DNA of 64,000 nt from the NCBI RefSeq assembly GCF_037137075.1, contig NZ_JBBBNV010000001.1, forward strand, positions 558,001 to 622,000. Reading direction: 5' to 3'. Of this stretch, positions 57,500 through 64,000 are shown in pieces; positions within the stretch are counted from its first letter, which is position 1; each line of letters starts with the position of its first letter. The notes beneath the pieces are model-generated. The model was not told the DNA's origin. It made no database searches and saw only the letters and a program-made list of their open reading frames with translations. The position numbers and the translations under genes are program-made. Origin of the DNA: JBBBNV01 sp037137075. GTDB lineage: Bacteria > Bacillota > Bacilli > Paenibacillales > NBRC-103111.

Positions 57500-58663
57500 T
57501 CAGCTTAAATGCTCGTAGCGGACCTTGTCTCCCTCCAACAGCTTCATCAGGGGGGTGTAGGAATAACCGAGCGCTTCGGCTACGGCGGGATGCGTCATTT
57601 GCCCTTTGTAGGTGTTGACGCCGAGCCGCAGCGGCTCATTGTCCGTTACCGCTTGCTTGAAGCCCTTCGCCGCCAGCTCCAGGGCGTAGCTAATCGTCAC
57701 ATTCGTCAAAGCCAGCGTCGAGGTCCGGGGTACCGCGCCCGGCATATTCGCGACCGCGTAATGAAGGACGCCATGCTTTTCATAGACAGGATTGCTGTGG
57801 GTCGTTACCCGGTCCACCGTCTCGATGGTTCCGCCTTGATCGACCGCGACATCGACGATAACGGCCCCTTTTTTCATCGTCTGCACCATAGCATCGGTCA
57901 CCAGCTTTGGCGCCCTGGCCCCCGGGATAAGGACCGCCCCAATAAGCAAATCCGCCTTCTGGACAGCGCAGGCAATGTTATACGGATTCGACATTAATGT
58001 CCGTACCCGGCCGCCAAAAATATCATCCAAATACCGCATCCGGTCCAAGCTGCGATCGAGAATCACCACGCTGGCGCCGAGCCCGAGGGCCATCTTGGCC
58101 GCGTTCGTGCCGACGATCCCCCCGCCCAAAATCACAACATCCGCCGGAGGCACGCCAGGAACGCCGCCCAGCAATATCCCCCGTCCCCCGTTCATTTTTT
58201 CCAAAAATTGCGCGCCGACCTGAACCGACATTCGGCCCGCCACCTCACTCATCGGCGTAAGCAGCGGCAATCCTCCGCCCGCAAGCTGAATCGTTTCGTA
58301 AGCAATTGCCGTCACCTGCTTCTCCAGCAGCGCAGCCCCCAGTCCGCCCGCAGCGGCCAGGTGTAAATAGGTGAACAGCACCTGGTTCGGCCGGAAACGG
58401 TCATATTCCTCCGGCAGCGGCTCCTTGACCTTCATAATCATGCCGGCCTGCTCCCATACCTCGTCAGCGGTCGGCAGCACTACAGCGCCTTCCTGCTCGT
58501 AATCGCCGTCACTGAAGCCGCTGCCTTCACCGGCTCCCCGCTCCACAACAACAGCATGTCCCGCCATTCGGAGCATCCCGGCTCCCGCAGGTGTAAGAGC
58601 GACGCGGTACTCATTATTTTTGATCTCCTTCGGAACACCAATGATCATCGATTGCGCTGTCAT
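57500..58663 (-). CDS. ald: Alanine dehydrogenase
   Basis: Ald interconverts alanine and pyruvate with NAD and, in Bacillus, supports sporulation. The 387-residue protein has the PNT-type N-domain (IIGVPKEIKNNEYRVALTP), the substrate Lys in MKVKEP, the Rossmann motif GGGIVGTNAAKMALGLG and the C-terminal GVNTYKG. ATG 58663 has AAGGAGG 8 bases upstream. It lies between fur and yqzK, an insertion relative to B. subtilis. It is slightly longer than usual (about 371-378). Confidence 0.95.
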   Translation of the reverse strand: MTAQSMIIGVPKEIKNNEYRVALTPAGAGMLRMAGHAVVVERGAGEGSGFSDGDYEQEGAVVLPTADEVWEQAGMIMKVKEPLPEEYDRFRPNQVLFTYLHLAAAGGLGAALLEKQVTAIAYETIQLAGGGLPLLTPMSEVAGRMSVQVGAQFLEKMNGGRGILLGGVPGVPPADVVILGGGIVGTNAAKMALGLGASVVILDRSLDRMRYLDDIFGGRVRTLMSNPYNIACAVQKADLLIGAVLIPGARAPKLVTDAMVQTMKKGAVIVDVAVDQGGTIETVDRVTTHSNPVYEKHGVLHYAVANMPGAVPRTSTLALTNVTISYALELAAKGFKQAVTDNEPLRLGVNTYKGQMTHPAVAEALGYSYTPLMKLLEGDKVRYEHLS

Positions 58664-58828
58664 GGCATCTCCCTCCTTAGCCGTGATTTGTTTCCACTTT
58701 CTAGTGTGCCGAACTGTCATCATTTTATTTATGATTATTGTGGCCGAGTTGCTCCTGGCAGCAGGGCGGTATCCATGCCGGAAACGAAACAAATCCGCAA
58801 ATAAACGCAGGTACATCCCGGTTTTAAA

Positions 58829-58872
58829 TAAAAAACGCTTGATTTCTGCATGAGGCAGCATCAAGCGTTTTT
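58829..58872 (-). terminator. Terminator overlapping the fur stop codon
   Basis: AAAACGCTTGAT and ATCAAGCGTTTT form a 12-bp stem with a 16-base loop; the fur TGA (58861-58863) is in the 5' arm as read on the minus strand. T-runs are present on both strands. Confidence 0.88.
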
Positions 58873-59340
58873 ATCCGAATCCGGTTCTTTCTCTGCTTTT
58901 TGTTTGTCGTTACAGCGGTGGCAAACTCCCATGAAATCCAGCCGGTGATCGTGCACCTTGAAGTTAAATTCCTGCTCCAGCCGTTCTTCCAGCGGTGTCA
59001 GCCAGTCCTCCATAATTTCATCCACGGCTCCGCACTGCACACAAATCAAGTGGTGGTGATGGTGACGGTTGCTTTCATTCCGCAAATCGTAGCGCGCCAC
59101 ACCGTCGCCAAAATTCATCTTCTCTACGACATGAAGCTCGCTCAAAAGCTCTAAAGTCCGATATACAGTAGCCAGACCGATCTCCGGAGCCTTATCCTTT
59201 ACTAGCATAAACACATCTTCCGCAGATAAATGGTCTTCCTCATTTTCAAGCAAGACTCGAACGGTCGCTTCACGCTGCGGCGTCAGCTTGTAGCCCTGGG
59301 ACTGCAGCTGCTGTTTTATTTTTTCAATGCGCGATTCCAT
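58861..59340 (-). CDS. fur: Ferric uptake regulator Fur
   Basis: Fur represses iron-uptake genes when bound to Fe(II). The 159 residues have a winged helix (YKLTPQREATVRVLL, GLATVYRTLELLSE), the regulatory metal site HHHHHLICVQCG and a structural zinc pair CHRC, together four cysteines in two CxxC. Length and place beside yqzK, xerD and spoIIM favour Fur over PerR or Zur. GGAGGAG lies 4-8 bases before ATG 59340. Confidence 0.93.
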   Translation of the reverse strand: MESRIEKIKQQLQSQGYKLTPQREATVRVLLENEEDHLSAEDVFMLVKDKAPEIGLATVYRTLELLSELHVVEKMNFGDGVARYDLRNESNRHHHHHLICVQCGAVDEIMEDWLTPLEERLEQEFNFKVHDHRLDFMGVCHRCNDKQKAEKEPDSDKNA

Positions 59341-59380
59341 TCGGCTCCTCCTCCGACTTGCACCTTCAACTCATGTAACT

Positions 59381-59410
59381 ATTATAGAAGGAGTTGGCGA
59401 AAGAAGTCAA
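59381..59410 (-). promoter_or_regulatory. Predicted sigma-A promoter of fur
   Basis: TTGACT (59405-59410) and a perfect TATAAT (59381-59386) are 18 bases apart on the minus strand, about 40 bases before the start. A clear Fur or PerR box was not recognised. Confidence 0.8.
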
Positions 59411-59470
59411 CGCTTCCCTACAGGAACACCCATTAATTGTAAGCGACTGTCCTTTTTCGTGGAGATTGTG

Positions 59471-60130
59471 TTACAGAAATGAAGCCGCTTCATCCAGCAC
59501 GCTAATCAGCATGGAGCTAACCCGCTGCATCATCAGGGGCGATGCATAGACCTCGAACAGAGCGACCCCGGCCAGCAGAATGCCGAGCGAAGCTACTACC
59601 GAGGTATACTGGACGAGCTGCTGCATCACAGACCCGGAGCGATCCCCGGATAACAGGCGGTGCCGATACAAAAAAATAGTAAACGACATCCCCATGACGC
59701 TGGTGATAACGATGGCCGGCAGCAGCACAATATTTTGCGGGGCAACGGAAACAAGAGCGAACAGCAGCCCCTTCCACGACAGCTCGCCCGCCAAATAAGC
59801 AATCGTAAAGCCAAGCAGAACCCCCTTCAGGAAATCGAGCACCCAGATGAAGGGCAGCCCGATGACAGACAATCCGAGCAGCCAGATCAGCAGCATCCAC
59901 TTCATATGCTGGCTGTATACGTCCCAAAAGGAAAGGGTATTCCCCATCGTGCCATTTTGATGAATATAGTGGAAATAGCTGCTCAAAAACCGCGACATGT
60001 CCTGCTTCTGCTCCGGCGATAAAGCTCCGACCAGGAGCGCTCCGAATACGACGCCCATCGTCAGCAGGACACAAACAAATAAAAACAGTGCCAAATGCTC
60101 CTTCACATACGTCCGTACTCCCGGGCTCAT
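59471..60130 (-). CDS. spoIIM: Stage II sporulation protein M
   Basis: SpoIIM is a mother-cell membrane protein that, with SpoIID and SpoIIP, remodels the wall during engulfment. The 219-residue protein has about five membrane helices and the family core FLKGVLLGFTIAYLAGELSWKGLLFALVSVAPQNIVLLPA (about 98-137, in parts). A G-rich GGGGGG lies 7 bases before ATG 60130. It is between fur and the EndoQ-like gene, as in B. subtilis. Confidence 0.94.
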   Translation of the reverse strand: MSPGVRTYVKEHLALFLFVCVLLTMGVVFGALLVGALSPEQKQDMSRFLSSYFHYIHQNGTMGNTLSFWDVYSQHMKWMLLIWLLGLSVIGLPFIWVLDFLKGVLLGFTIAYLAGELSWKGLLFALVSVAPQNIVLLPAIVITSVMGMSFTIFLYRHRLLSGDRSGSVMQQLVQYTSVVASLGILLAGVALFEVYASPLMMQRVSSMLISVLDEAASFL

Positions 60131-60158
60131 GCTCGTCCCCCCAAACCTTGTCCTCTTC

Positions 60159-61382
60159 TTACCCTATGTCGGGAGGACGGATAGTATGACCCCGGGATGA
60201 TGGTCGTCGGGTAACCTTGCCGTACACGCCTCCGCCTCCGCCTTCGAGCGACAGCTGGCCTTGTCTGGCCAAATCTATCGAACCGGCAATGGCGGCTCCT
60301 GCAATTTCCTCCAGCTCTTCGCGGGTGGCCTGATGAAGGATGTTCATTTCGGTCCCGAATCGGCAGAGCAGCTTGTTCATCAGCTTGGGGCCGACACCGG
60401 GGATAAATTCCAGCGGAACCTGGAAAATATACGGCGGACGCTGCGCCCCGATCAGCGGCTCCTCACGGTCTGCAATATCCAGGATGCGGTCCATGACCCC
60501 CCGCACGATTCCGGTATGGCCGCATAACGGACAGCGGCGGGCATCCTGCTCCCGGCTGATCAATAGAGACTGGCAGGATGCACAATAAGTATGGTGATAC
60601 TTGCCAAGCCGGGGATTCAGCCCGTAATTGGCGCTAATCCCCCGTCCCTGCTCCCCGCGGAGCGCCATCGCAATTTCATGGAACGACGGTTCAGCAAGCC
60701 GCATCCGGTTGTATTCCCGGCCAAGCTTCGGCAGCGAATGCGCATCGGAATTCGTGACAAACAGAATCGGGTCCAGCTCGGAGATGAAGCTGGCCATTGC
60801 GGTGTCCGCGCTTAGCCCCAGCTCGACCGCATCGACCAACGCAGGGTCGAACAAGTGAGCCAGCCGGGAAGAGCCGCTGCCGTAAACACTTTTGTATGGC
60901 GTAAAAATATGTGCCGGAATGAACAAGCCCCCCCGGCGTTTCACTTCCTCCTGCAGCGCGCGTCCAAGCACATACAGGCGCTGGGAGCTGAGTGTCACGT
61001 TTTTCATGTGCCTGGACATCCAACTAGAGAAATCCCGCATCGCCTGCAGGTCCGGCAAAAACGCCAAAATGTGTACGGCGCCGGCGCCCGGGTCCTTGAT
61101 TTCAATCTCGCTGCCCAGCAAAACCGTTGTCCGCCCGAAGCGGATTCCGCCACCGGGCAGCTCCTGCATTTCACCTGCGGCAACATAGCGCTCCATCTCC
61201 TCCAGCACCGGCGGGGAATGGCAGTCAATGATGCCGATGACATCCAGGCCCTTATGCTGCGATGCTTCCTTGGCGATGTTATAGAACGTCAAATCGCGGC
61301 TTCCGCTGATTTTGACCGGCTGTCCGGCTTCCGTACGCCCGATGTGTACATGCAGATCAACATAAACCTCTTGAAGTGCCAT
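60159..61382 (-). CDS. EndoQ-like PHP-domain endonuclease
   Basis: Endonuclease Q cuts DNA 5' to deaminated bases (uracil, hypoxanthine) and has been shown in some Bacilli and in Thermococcales. The 407-residue protein has PHP metal motifs DLHVHIG (8-14), GIIDCHSPP and TNSDAHSLP, a four-cysteine zinc finger (CASCQ and CPLCG), and a helix-hairpin-helix IPGVGPKLMNKLL near 325. The name rests on this domain order and on its place as yqxK in Bacillus. ATG 61382 overlaps the nudF stop (TGATG), so the two are coupled. Confidence 0.85.
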   Translation of the reverse strand: MALQEVYVDLHVHIGRTEAGQPVKISGSRDLTFYNIAKEASQHKGLDVIGIIDCHSPPVLEEMERYVAAGEMQELPGGGIRFGRTTVLLGSEIEIKDPGAGAVHILAFLPDLQAMRDFSSWMSRHMKNVTLSSQRLYVLGRALQEEVKRRGGLFIPAHIFTPYKSVYGSGSSRLAHLFDPALVDAVELGLSADTAMASFISELDPILFVTNSDAHSLPKLGREYNRMRLAEPSFHEIAMALRGEQGRGISANYGLNPRLGKYHHTYCASCQSLLISREQDARRCPLCGHTGIVRGVMDRILDIADREEPLIGAQRPPYIFQVPLEFIPGVGPKLMNKLLCRFGTEMNILHQATREELEEIAGAAIAGSIDLARQGQLSLEGGGGGVYGKVTRRPSSRGHTIRPPDIG

Positions 61383-61933
61383 CAGCCGCCGATTTGACCG
61401 GTCAGACGGTACAGCTGCCAGGCATACACCGCCATAATGGTCTTGGCATCGCTAATCCGTTGTTCCCTAATCAACTGCTGCGCCTGTTCGAGTGTAATCA
61501 GCTCGCAGGTCAGAAATTCATCCTCATCGGGACGAGCCTGGCCTTGTGTCAAATTTTCCGCCAAGTACAAATGCACAATTTCATCGGCAAAGCCCGGCGA
61601 TGTATAAAAGGACGAAATGTGCTTCCACTCCCCGCCATGGTAGCCTGTTTCCTCCTCCAGCTCGCGCCGGGCCGCAGTCTCAAGCGCTTCCCCCTGATCC
61701 AGCTTGCCCGCCGGAATTTCAATCTGGCTGCGCTCCAGCGGCTTGCGGTACTGCTCCACCACAAGCATCTTGTCCTCAACTAGCGCCAGCACGGCGACAG
61801 CGCCAGGATGCTTGACAATTTCCCTTGACGCAGTTTCGCCGCTAGGCAGCTGGACTTGATCAACCTGCAGCGAAATTATTTTCCCCTTAAAAATCGGTTC
61901 CGAGCTGATTGTAATTTCCTCAAATTTATTCAT
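61382..61933 (-). CDS. nudF: ADP-ribose pyrophosphatase (Nudix)
   Basis: The enzyme splits ADP-ribose into AMP and ribose-5-phosphate. The 183 residues contain the Nudix box GKLDQGEALETAARRELEEE followed by TGY, an EQYRKPL substrate strand, and FYTSPGFADE, which is typical of the ADP-ribose group. It lies upstream of the EndoQ-like gene in one unit with overlapping stop and start. An extended -10 promoter lies at 61994-61999. Confidence 0.94.
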   Translation of the reverse strand: MNKFEEITISSEPIFKGKIISLQVDQVQLPSGETASREIVKHPGAVAVLALVEDKMLVVEQYRKPLERSQIEIPAGKLDQGEALETAARRELEEETGYHGGEWKHISSFYTSPGFADEIVHLYLAENLTQGQARPDEDEFLTCELITLEQAQQLIREQRISDAKTIMAVYAWQLYRLTGQIGG

Positions 61934-61982
61934 GCGGCTTCCTCTTTTCTGTAATCTATGATTCTATCTTCTTCCAGCCGTT

Positions 61983-61990
61983 CATACGCT
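61983..61990 (+). promoter_or_regulatory. Candidate sigma-E -10 for mciZ
   Basis: CATACGCT matches the sigma-E -10 consensus CATACANT at 7 of 8 bases, 35 bases before the mciZ start. The -35 (near TCTATCTT) is weak. B. subtilis mciZ is made in the mother cell under sigma-E. Confidence 0.4.
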
Positions 61991-61993
61991 TGT

Positions 61994-61999
61994 ATTATA
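61994..61999 (-). promoter_or_regulatory. Extended -10 element for nudF
   Basis: A perfect TATAAT on the minus strand with TGA before it; no clear -35. It lies 60 bases before nudF, only 4 bases from the candidate sigma-E element of the divergent mciZ. Confidence 0.5.
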
Positions 62000-62025
62000 T
62001 CAGACCTTGAGCCTGGAGGGATTCT

Positions 62026-62217
62026 ATGAAAACCGTTATGTCGCCCCGCCAATTGTGCATGTCCGGCAAAGCCAGGGATATTCGCCAGCAGCTCGCGCGC
62101 TGGTTTCTGGAAGAGCAGGCGCCTGAATTGCCGTTAAGCGCATTTCTTGACAAACGCAGCATGTTCCCTGCCGCTTCCTGCCGGAAATCAACATGCCGCA
62201 AAACAGCGGATAAATAA
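62026..62217 (+). CDS. mciZ: MciZ-like Z-ring inhibitor
   Basis: MciZ is a short peptide made in the mother cell that blocks FtsZ assembly during sporulation. This 63-residue frame starts MKTVMSPRQLCMSGKARDIR, which fits the MciZ pattern MK-x-x-x-x-P-x-x-x-x-x-x-GKA-x-x-IR, followed by the LARWF helix. It has GGAGGG 5-7 bases upstream. Its place, divergent from nudF, is also that of mciZ in B. subtilis. The product is longer than the 40-residue B. subtilis peptide: an extra basic, cysteine-containing tail follows LSAFLDKR. Confidence 0.75.
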   Translation: MKTVMSPRQLCMSGKARDIRQQLARWFLEEQAPELPLSAFLDKRSMFPAASCRKSTCRKTADK

Positions 62218-62321
62218 ACCGGTTCGTCTCGTCTGCATTTTCCGGTAGTAAAAAAGGAACACGGGTCCCACTCCTCCCGTATTCCCTTATATTCAAGCAC
62301 CTGAGAGCAGCTTGTACGCGA

Positions 62322-63452
62322 TTAGCGCTTCAGCCCCGTTGTCTCCTGTACGATAGCGACGACCAGCTCCGCCGTTTTTACCAGCTCGCTAATGGGCATT
62401 TGCTCCTTCGTCGTATGAATATGCTCGTAGCCTACAGCGAGATTTACGGTCGGAACCCCCATCCCGTTGAACACGTTGGCGTCGCTGCCGCCGCCGGTAT
62501 GGAACGTTTTGGAGGGACGGCCGATGCGCTCGATGGCTTTCATTGCCAGCTGCACCACTTCATCTTTTTCCGTGTACTTAAAAGCGGGATAAATAATATC
62601 GCTGTCAAAGCTGTAGCCGGCCCCGGCTTCTTGTGCGGCGAGCTGGCACGCTTCCTTCATCGCCGCGATTTGCTTCTCCAGCTTCTCCTGCACGAGGCTG
62701 CGGGCTTCCGCATGAAGCTCCACCTTGTCGCACACGATATTCGTCGCTCCGCCTCCGGCAAAGCTGCCGATATTGGCGGTCGTCTCAAAATCGATACGTC
62801 CCAGCGACATGCGGGATACGGCCTTGCTGGCCACTTGAATTGCACTGATTCCATCCTCGGGATTTACACCGGCATGAGCCGATTTGCCGCGGAAGACGAT
62901 ATGAATCCGGGCCTGTGTCGGGGCCGCCACCGCGATTTCGCCGACTTTGCCGTTCGAGTCCAGCGCGTAGCCAAGCTCTGCTTGCAGCAGCTTCGGGTCC
63001 AGCGATTGTGCTCCGTGAAGCCCTGCTTCCTCGCCTACAGTAATAATAAACTGCACCTGCCCGTGGGGCAGCTTGTTCTCCTGAATGACCCGAATGGCCT
63101 CCAGCATCGCAGCGATGCCAGCCTTGTCGTCGCTTCCAAGAATCGTCGTCCCGTCACTGCGGATGTAGCCGTCCGCATCAACCTGGGGCTTAATCCCTTT
63201 GCCTGGTGTTACTGTATCCATATGGGACGTGAAATAGATAGGCGGGCACTCGGCGCCGTCCGCCTTCCAGGTTACAATAAGGTTGCCTGCGCCGTGTCCG
63301 GTTTGGGCGGTTGTATCGTCCTCGACCACATCAAGGCCCAGCTCGCCAAACTTGCGTTTCAAAACGTCGCAAATCTCCCGTTCCTGCCTCGTCTCGCTGT
63401 CCACCTTCACAAGCTCGATAAATTCTTCGACCAGTCGCGATTGCTGAATCAT
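62322..63452 (-). CDS. yqjE: PepT-like M20 peptidase (YqjE type)
   Basis: A cytoplasmic zinc aminopeptidase or tripeptidase-like enzyme. The 376-residue protein has the M20 metal ligands in order: FTSHMDTVTPG, GSDDKAG, VGEEAGLHG, YALDSNG and a C-terminal His in NLAVGYEHIHTT; the dimerisation domain contains GKSAHAGVNPEDG. It is closest to B. subtilis YqjE. GGAGG lies 8 bases before ATG 63452. The substrate is unknown. Confidence 0.9.
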   Translation of the reverse strand: MIQQSRLVEEFIELVKVDSETRQEREICDVLKRKFGELGLDVVEDDTTAQTGHGAGNLIVTWKADGAECPPIYFTSHMDTVTPGKGIKPQVDADGYIRSDGTTILGSDDKAGIAAMLEAIRVIQENKLPHGQVQFIITVGEEAGLHGAQSLDPKLLQAELGYALDSNGKVGEIAVAAPTQARIHIVFRGKSAHAGVNPEDGISAIQVASKAVSRMSLGRIDFETTANIGSFAGGGATNIVCDKVELHAEARSLVQEKLEKQIAAMKEACQLAAQEAGAGYSFDSDIIYPAFKYTEKDEVVQLAMKAIERIGRPSKTFHTGGGSDANVFNGMGVPTVNLAVGYEHIHTTKEQMPISELVKTAELVVAIVQETTGLKR

Positions 63453-63548
63453 TTCTGTTTCCTCCCAGCCACAAAATGCGATACAATAGAGCTTAGCTAG
63501 TCCTCAGCCTGCGGCTGCCATCGGCAGCGTACCAAAGGAGCGATTTCC

Positions 63549-63647
63549 TTGTTTCAAAAAAAAATAGTCAAAATCATGGTGTACGTCATGCTGGTTTGTA
63601 TGATTTCCTCGGTAGTGTTGTACACCGCCGGCATGTTTATGCAATAA
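63549..63647 (+). CDS. prli42: Stressosome-associated miniprotein Prli42
   Basis: A 32-residue frame from TTG 63549 has AAAGGAG 8 bases upstream. The product starts MFQKKIVKIMVYVMLVCM and ends GMFMQ: a few basic residues then one membrane helix, as in Prli42 of Listeria, which tethers the stressosome to the membrane. In Bacillus the gene lies beside yqjE, as here, and divergent transcription is the same. The gene is far below usual size cut-offs. Confidence 0.8.
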   Translation: MFQKKIVKIMVYVMLVCMISSVVLYTAGMFMQ

Positions 63648-63689
63648 CAGGCACGCCGGCCAGGCTATGCCTGCCCTCGTATCCCCAGT

Positions 63690-63722
63690 CCGATGCCGCG
63701 GGTTCATCCCCGGTGGCATCGG
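63690..63722. repeat. GC-rich hairpin downstream of prli42
   Basis: CCGATGCC and GGCATCGG pair around an inner CGGG/CCCCG stem. No T-tract is present on either strand, so it is not a standard terminator; it lies between the convergent ends of prli42 and bfmBB. Confidence 0.65.
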
Positions 63723-63766
63723 CGGGAATAATCAATCCTCTTCTGCCGCTTTCTTTCCCCGTATTT

Positions 63767-64000
63767 CTAGTACAGCTTCGTTTCCGGCCCGTAGCTTTCC
63801 AGGTTTTCTTTTACCCGCTGCAGGAAACTTCCGCAAATGACCCCGTCCAAAATCCGATGATCCAGCGACAGGCACAAATTAACCATGGATCGCACAGCAA
63901 TCATATCCTGAATGACGACAGGCTTCTTGACGATAGATTCGAAGGTCATATTGGCCGCCTGCGGGTACACAATAATCGGATAAGATAAAATCGATCCGAA
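63767..64000 (-). CDS. bfmBB: Branched-chain 2-oxoacid dehydrogenase E2, C-terminal end
   Basis: The frame enters from the right edge and gives the last 77 residues. It contains PIIVYPQAANMTFE and the catalytic LSLDHRILDG (DHRxxDG) of the acyltransferase core, which forms acyl-CoA from acyl-lipoamide. In B. subtilis bfmBB lies close to yqjE and prli42 and feeds branched-chain fatty acid synthesis; a pyruvate or oxoglutarate E2 cannot be excluded from this fragment alone. Confidence 0.85.
   Translation of the reverse strand, partial: FGSILSYPIIVYPQAANMTFESIVKKPVVIQDMIAVRSMVNLCLSLDHRILDGVICGSFLQRVKENLESYGPETKLY

Noticed and set aside
63690..63722. Hairpin as terminator for prli42 or bfmBB
   Set aside because: Stable stem but no T-tract on either strand.
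1..64000. CRISPR arrays, insertion sequences, rRNA or tRNA genes
   Set aside because: No regularly spaced repeats, transposase motifs or tRNA/rRNA-like sequence were seen; the tRNA-related signal near 15100 is a T-box leader.

Overview
The window looks like chromosomal core DNA of a Gram-positive, endospore-forming member of the Paenibacillaceae, most likely Paenibacillus or a close relative. The evidence is a moderately GC-rich genome with typical Bacillota Shine-Dalgarno sites, many TTG and GTG starts, a T-box leader, an FMN riboswitch, and a dense set of sporulation and germination genes. Gene order largely follows the Bacillus subtilis segment from ypfD to bfmBB, with local insertions and losses. 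I see no prophage, insertion sequence, CRISPR array, rRNA or tRNA. Most genes lie on the minus strand.

Layout (transcription mostly right to left). 1-10 kb: a YphA-like partial gene, ribosomal protein S1 homologue, plsC, cmk, ypfB-like, ypfA (PilZ), ypeB, a new 52-aa zinc-ribbon gene, prsW, gudB, a primase-helicase-like gene with a degenerate Toprim domain, and a mecA paralogue. 10-17 kb: a lipoprotein polysaccharide deacetylase, a CPBP protease, an unknown membrane-anchored protein, rhodanese, pyrophosphatase, and serA behind a T-box leader. 17-27 kb: resE-resD-resC-resB-resA, rluB, a small amidase-like protein, spmB-spmA-dacB. 27-32 kb: ytfJ (gerW) and ytfI separated by a two-component system, an NlpC/P60 hydrolase and an orphan ORF. 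32-40 kb: scpB-scpA, ribH-ribBA-ribE-ribD under an FMN riboswitch, ppiB, lysA. 40-51 kb: spoVAF-spoVAB-spoVAA, a four-gene GerA-type germinant receptor operon, sigF-spoIIAB-spoIIAA, dacF, pdp. 51-64 kb: a stalk-domain protein, two tandem purine nucleoside phosphorylases, deoB, xerD, yqzK-like, ald, fur, spoIIM, an EndoQ-like nuclease, nudF, mciZ, yqjE, prli42 and the end of bfmBB.

How the genes fit together. Many genes serve one developmental programme: commitment and forespore transcription (spoIIAA-AB-sigF), engulfment (spoIIM), cortex and maturation (dacF, dacB, spmA/B), dipicolinate transport (spoVA genes), germination (ger operon, ypeB, gerW) and blocking of the Z-ring (mciZ). I find sequences fitting a sigma-G/F-type promoter before ypeB, ytfJ, the ger operon, spoVAA and dacF, and a sigma-H-like site before spoIIAA. 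Metabolic blocks are self-contained: riboflavin synthesis, cytochrome c maturation with its ResDE regulators, nucleoside salvage (deoB-punA-punA-pdp), serine and lysine synthesis.

Six genes or gene fragments are short or reach the window edge and would be easy to miss: the YphA-like fragment (1-359), the 52-aa zinc-ribbon protein (5742-5900), the 74-aa GerD-type subunit (44276-44500), mciZ (62026-62217), prli42 (63549-63647) and the bfmBB fragment (63767-64000). The most unusual item is the primase-helicase-like fusion at 7958-9460. All family assignments come from reading the sequence; no database search was run.
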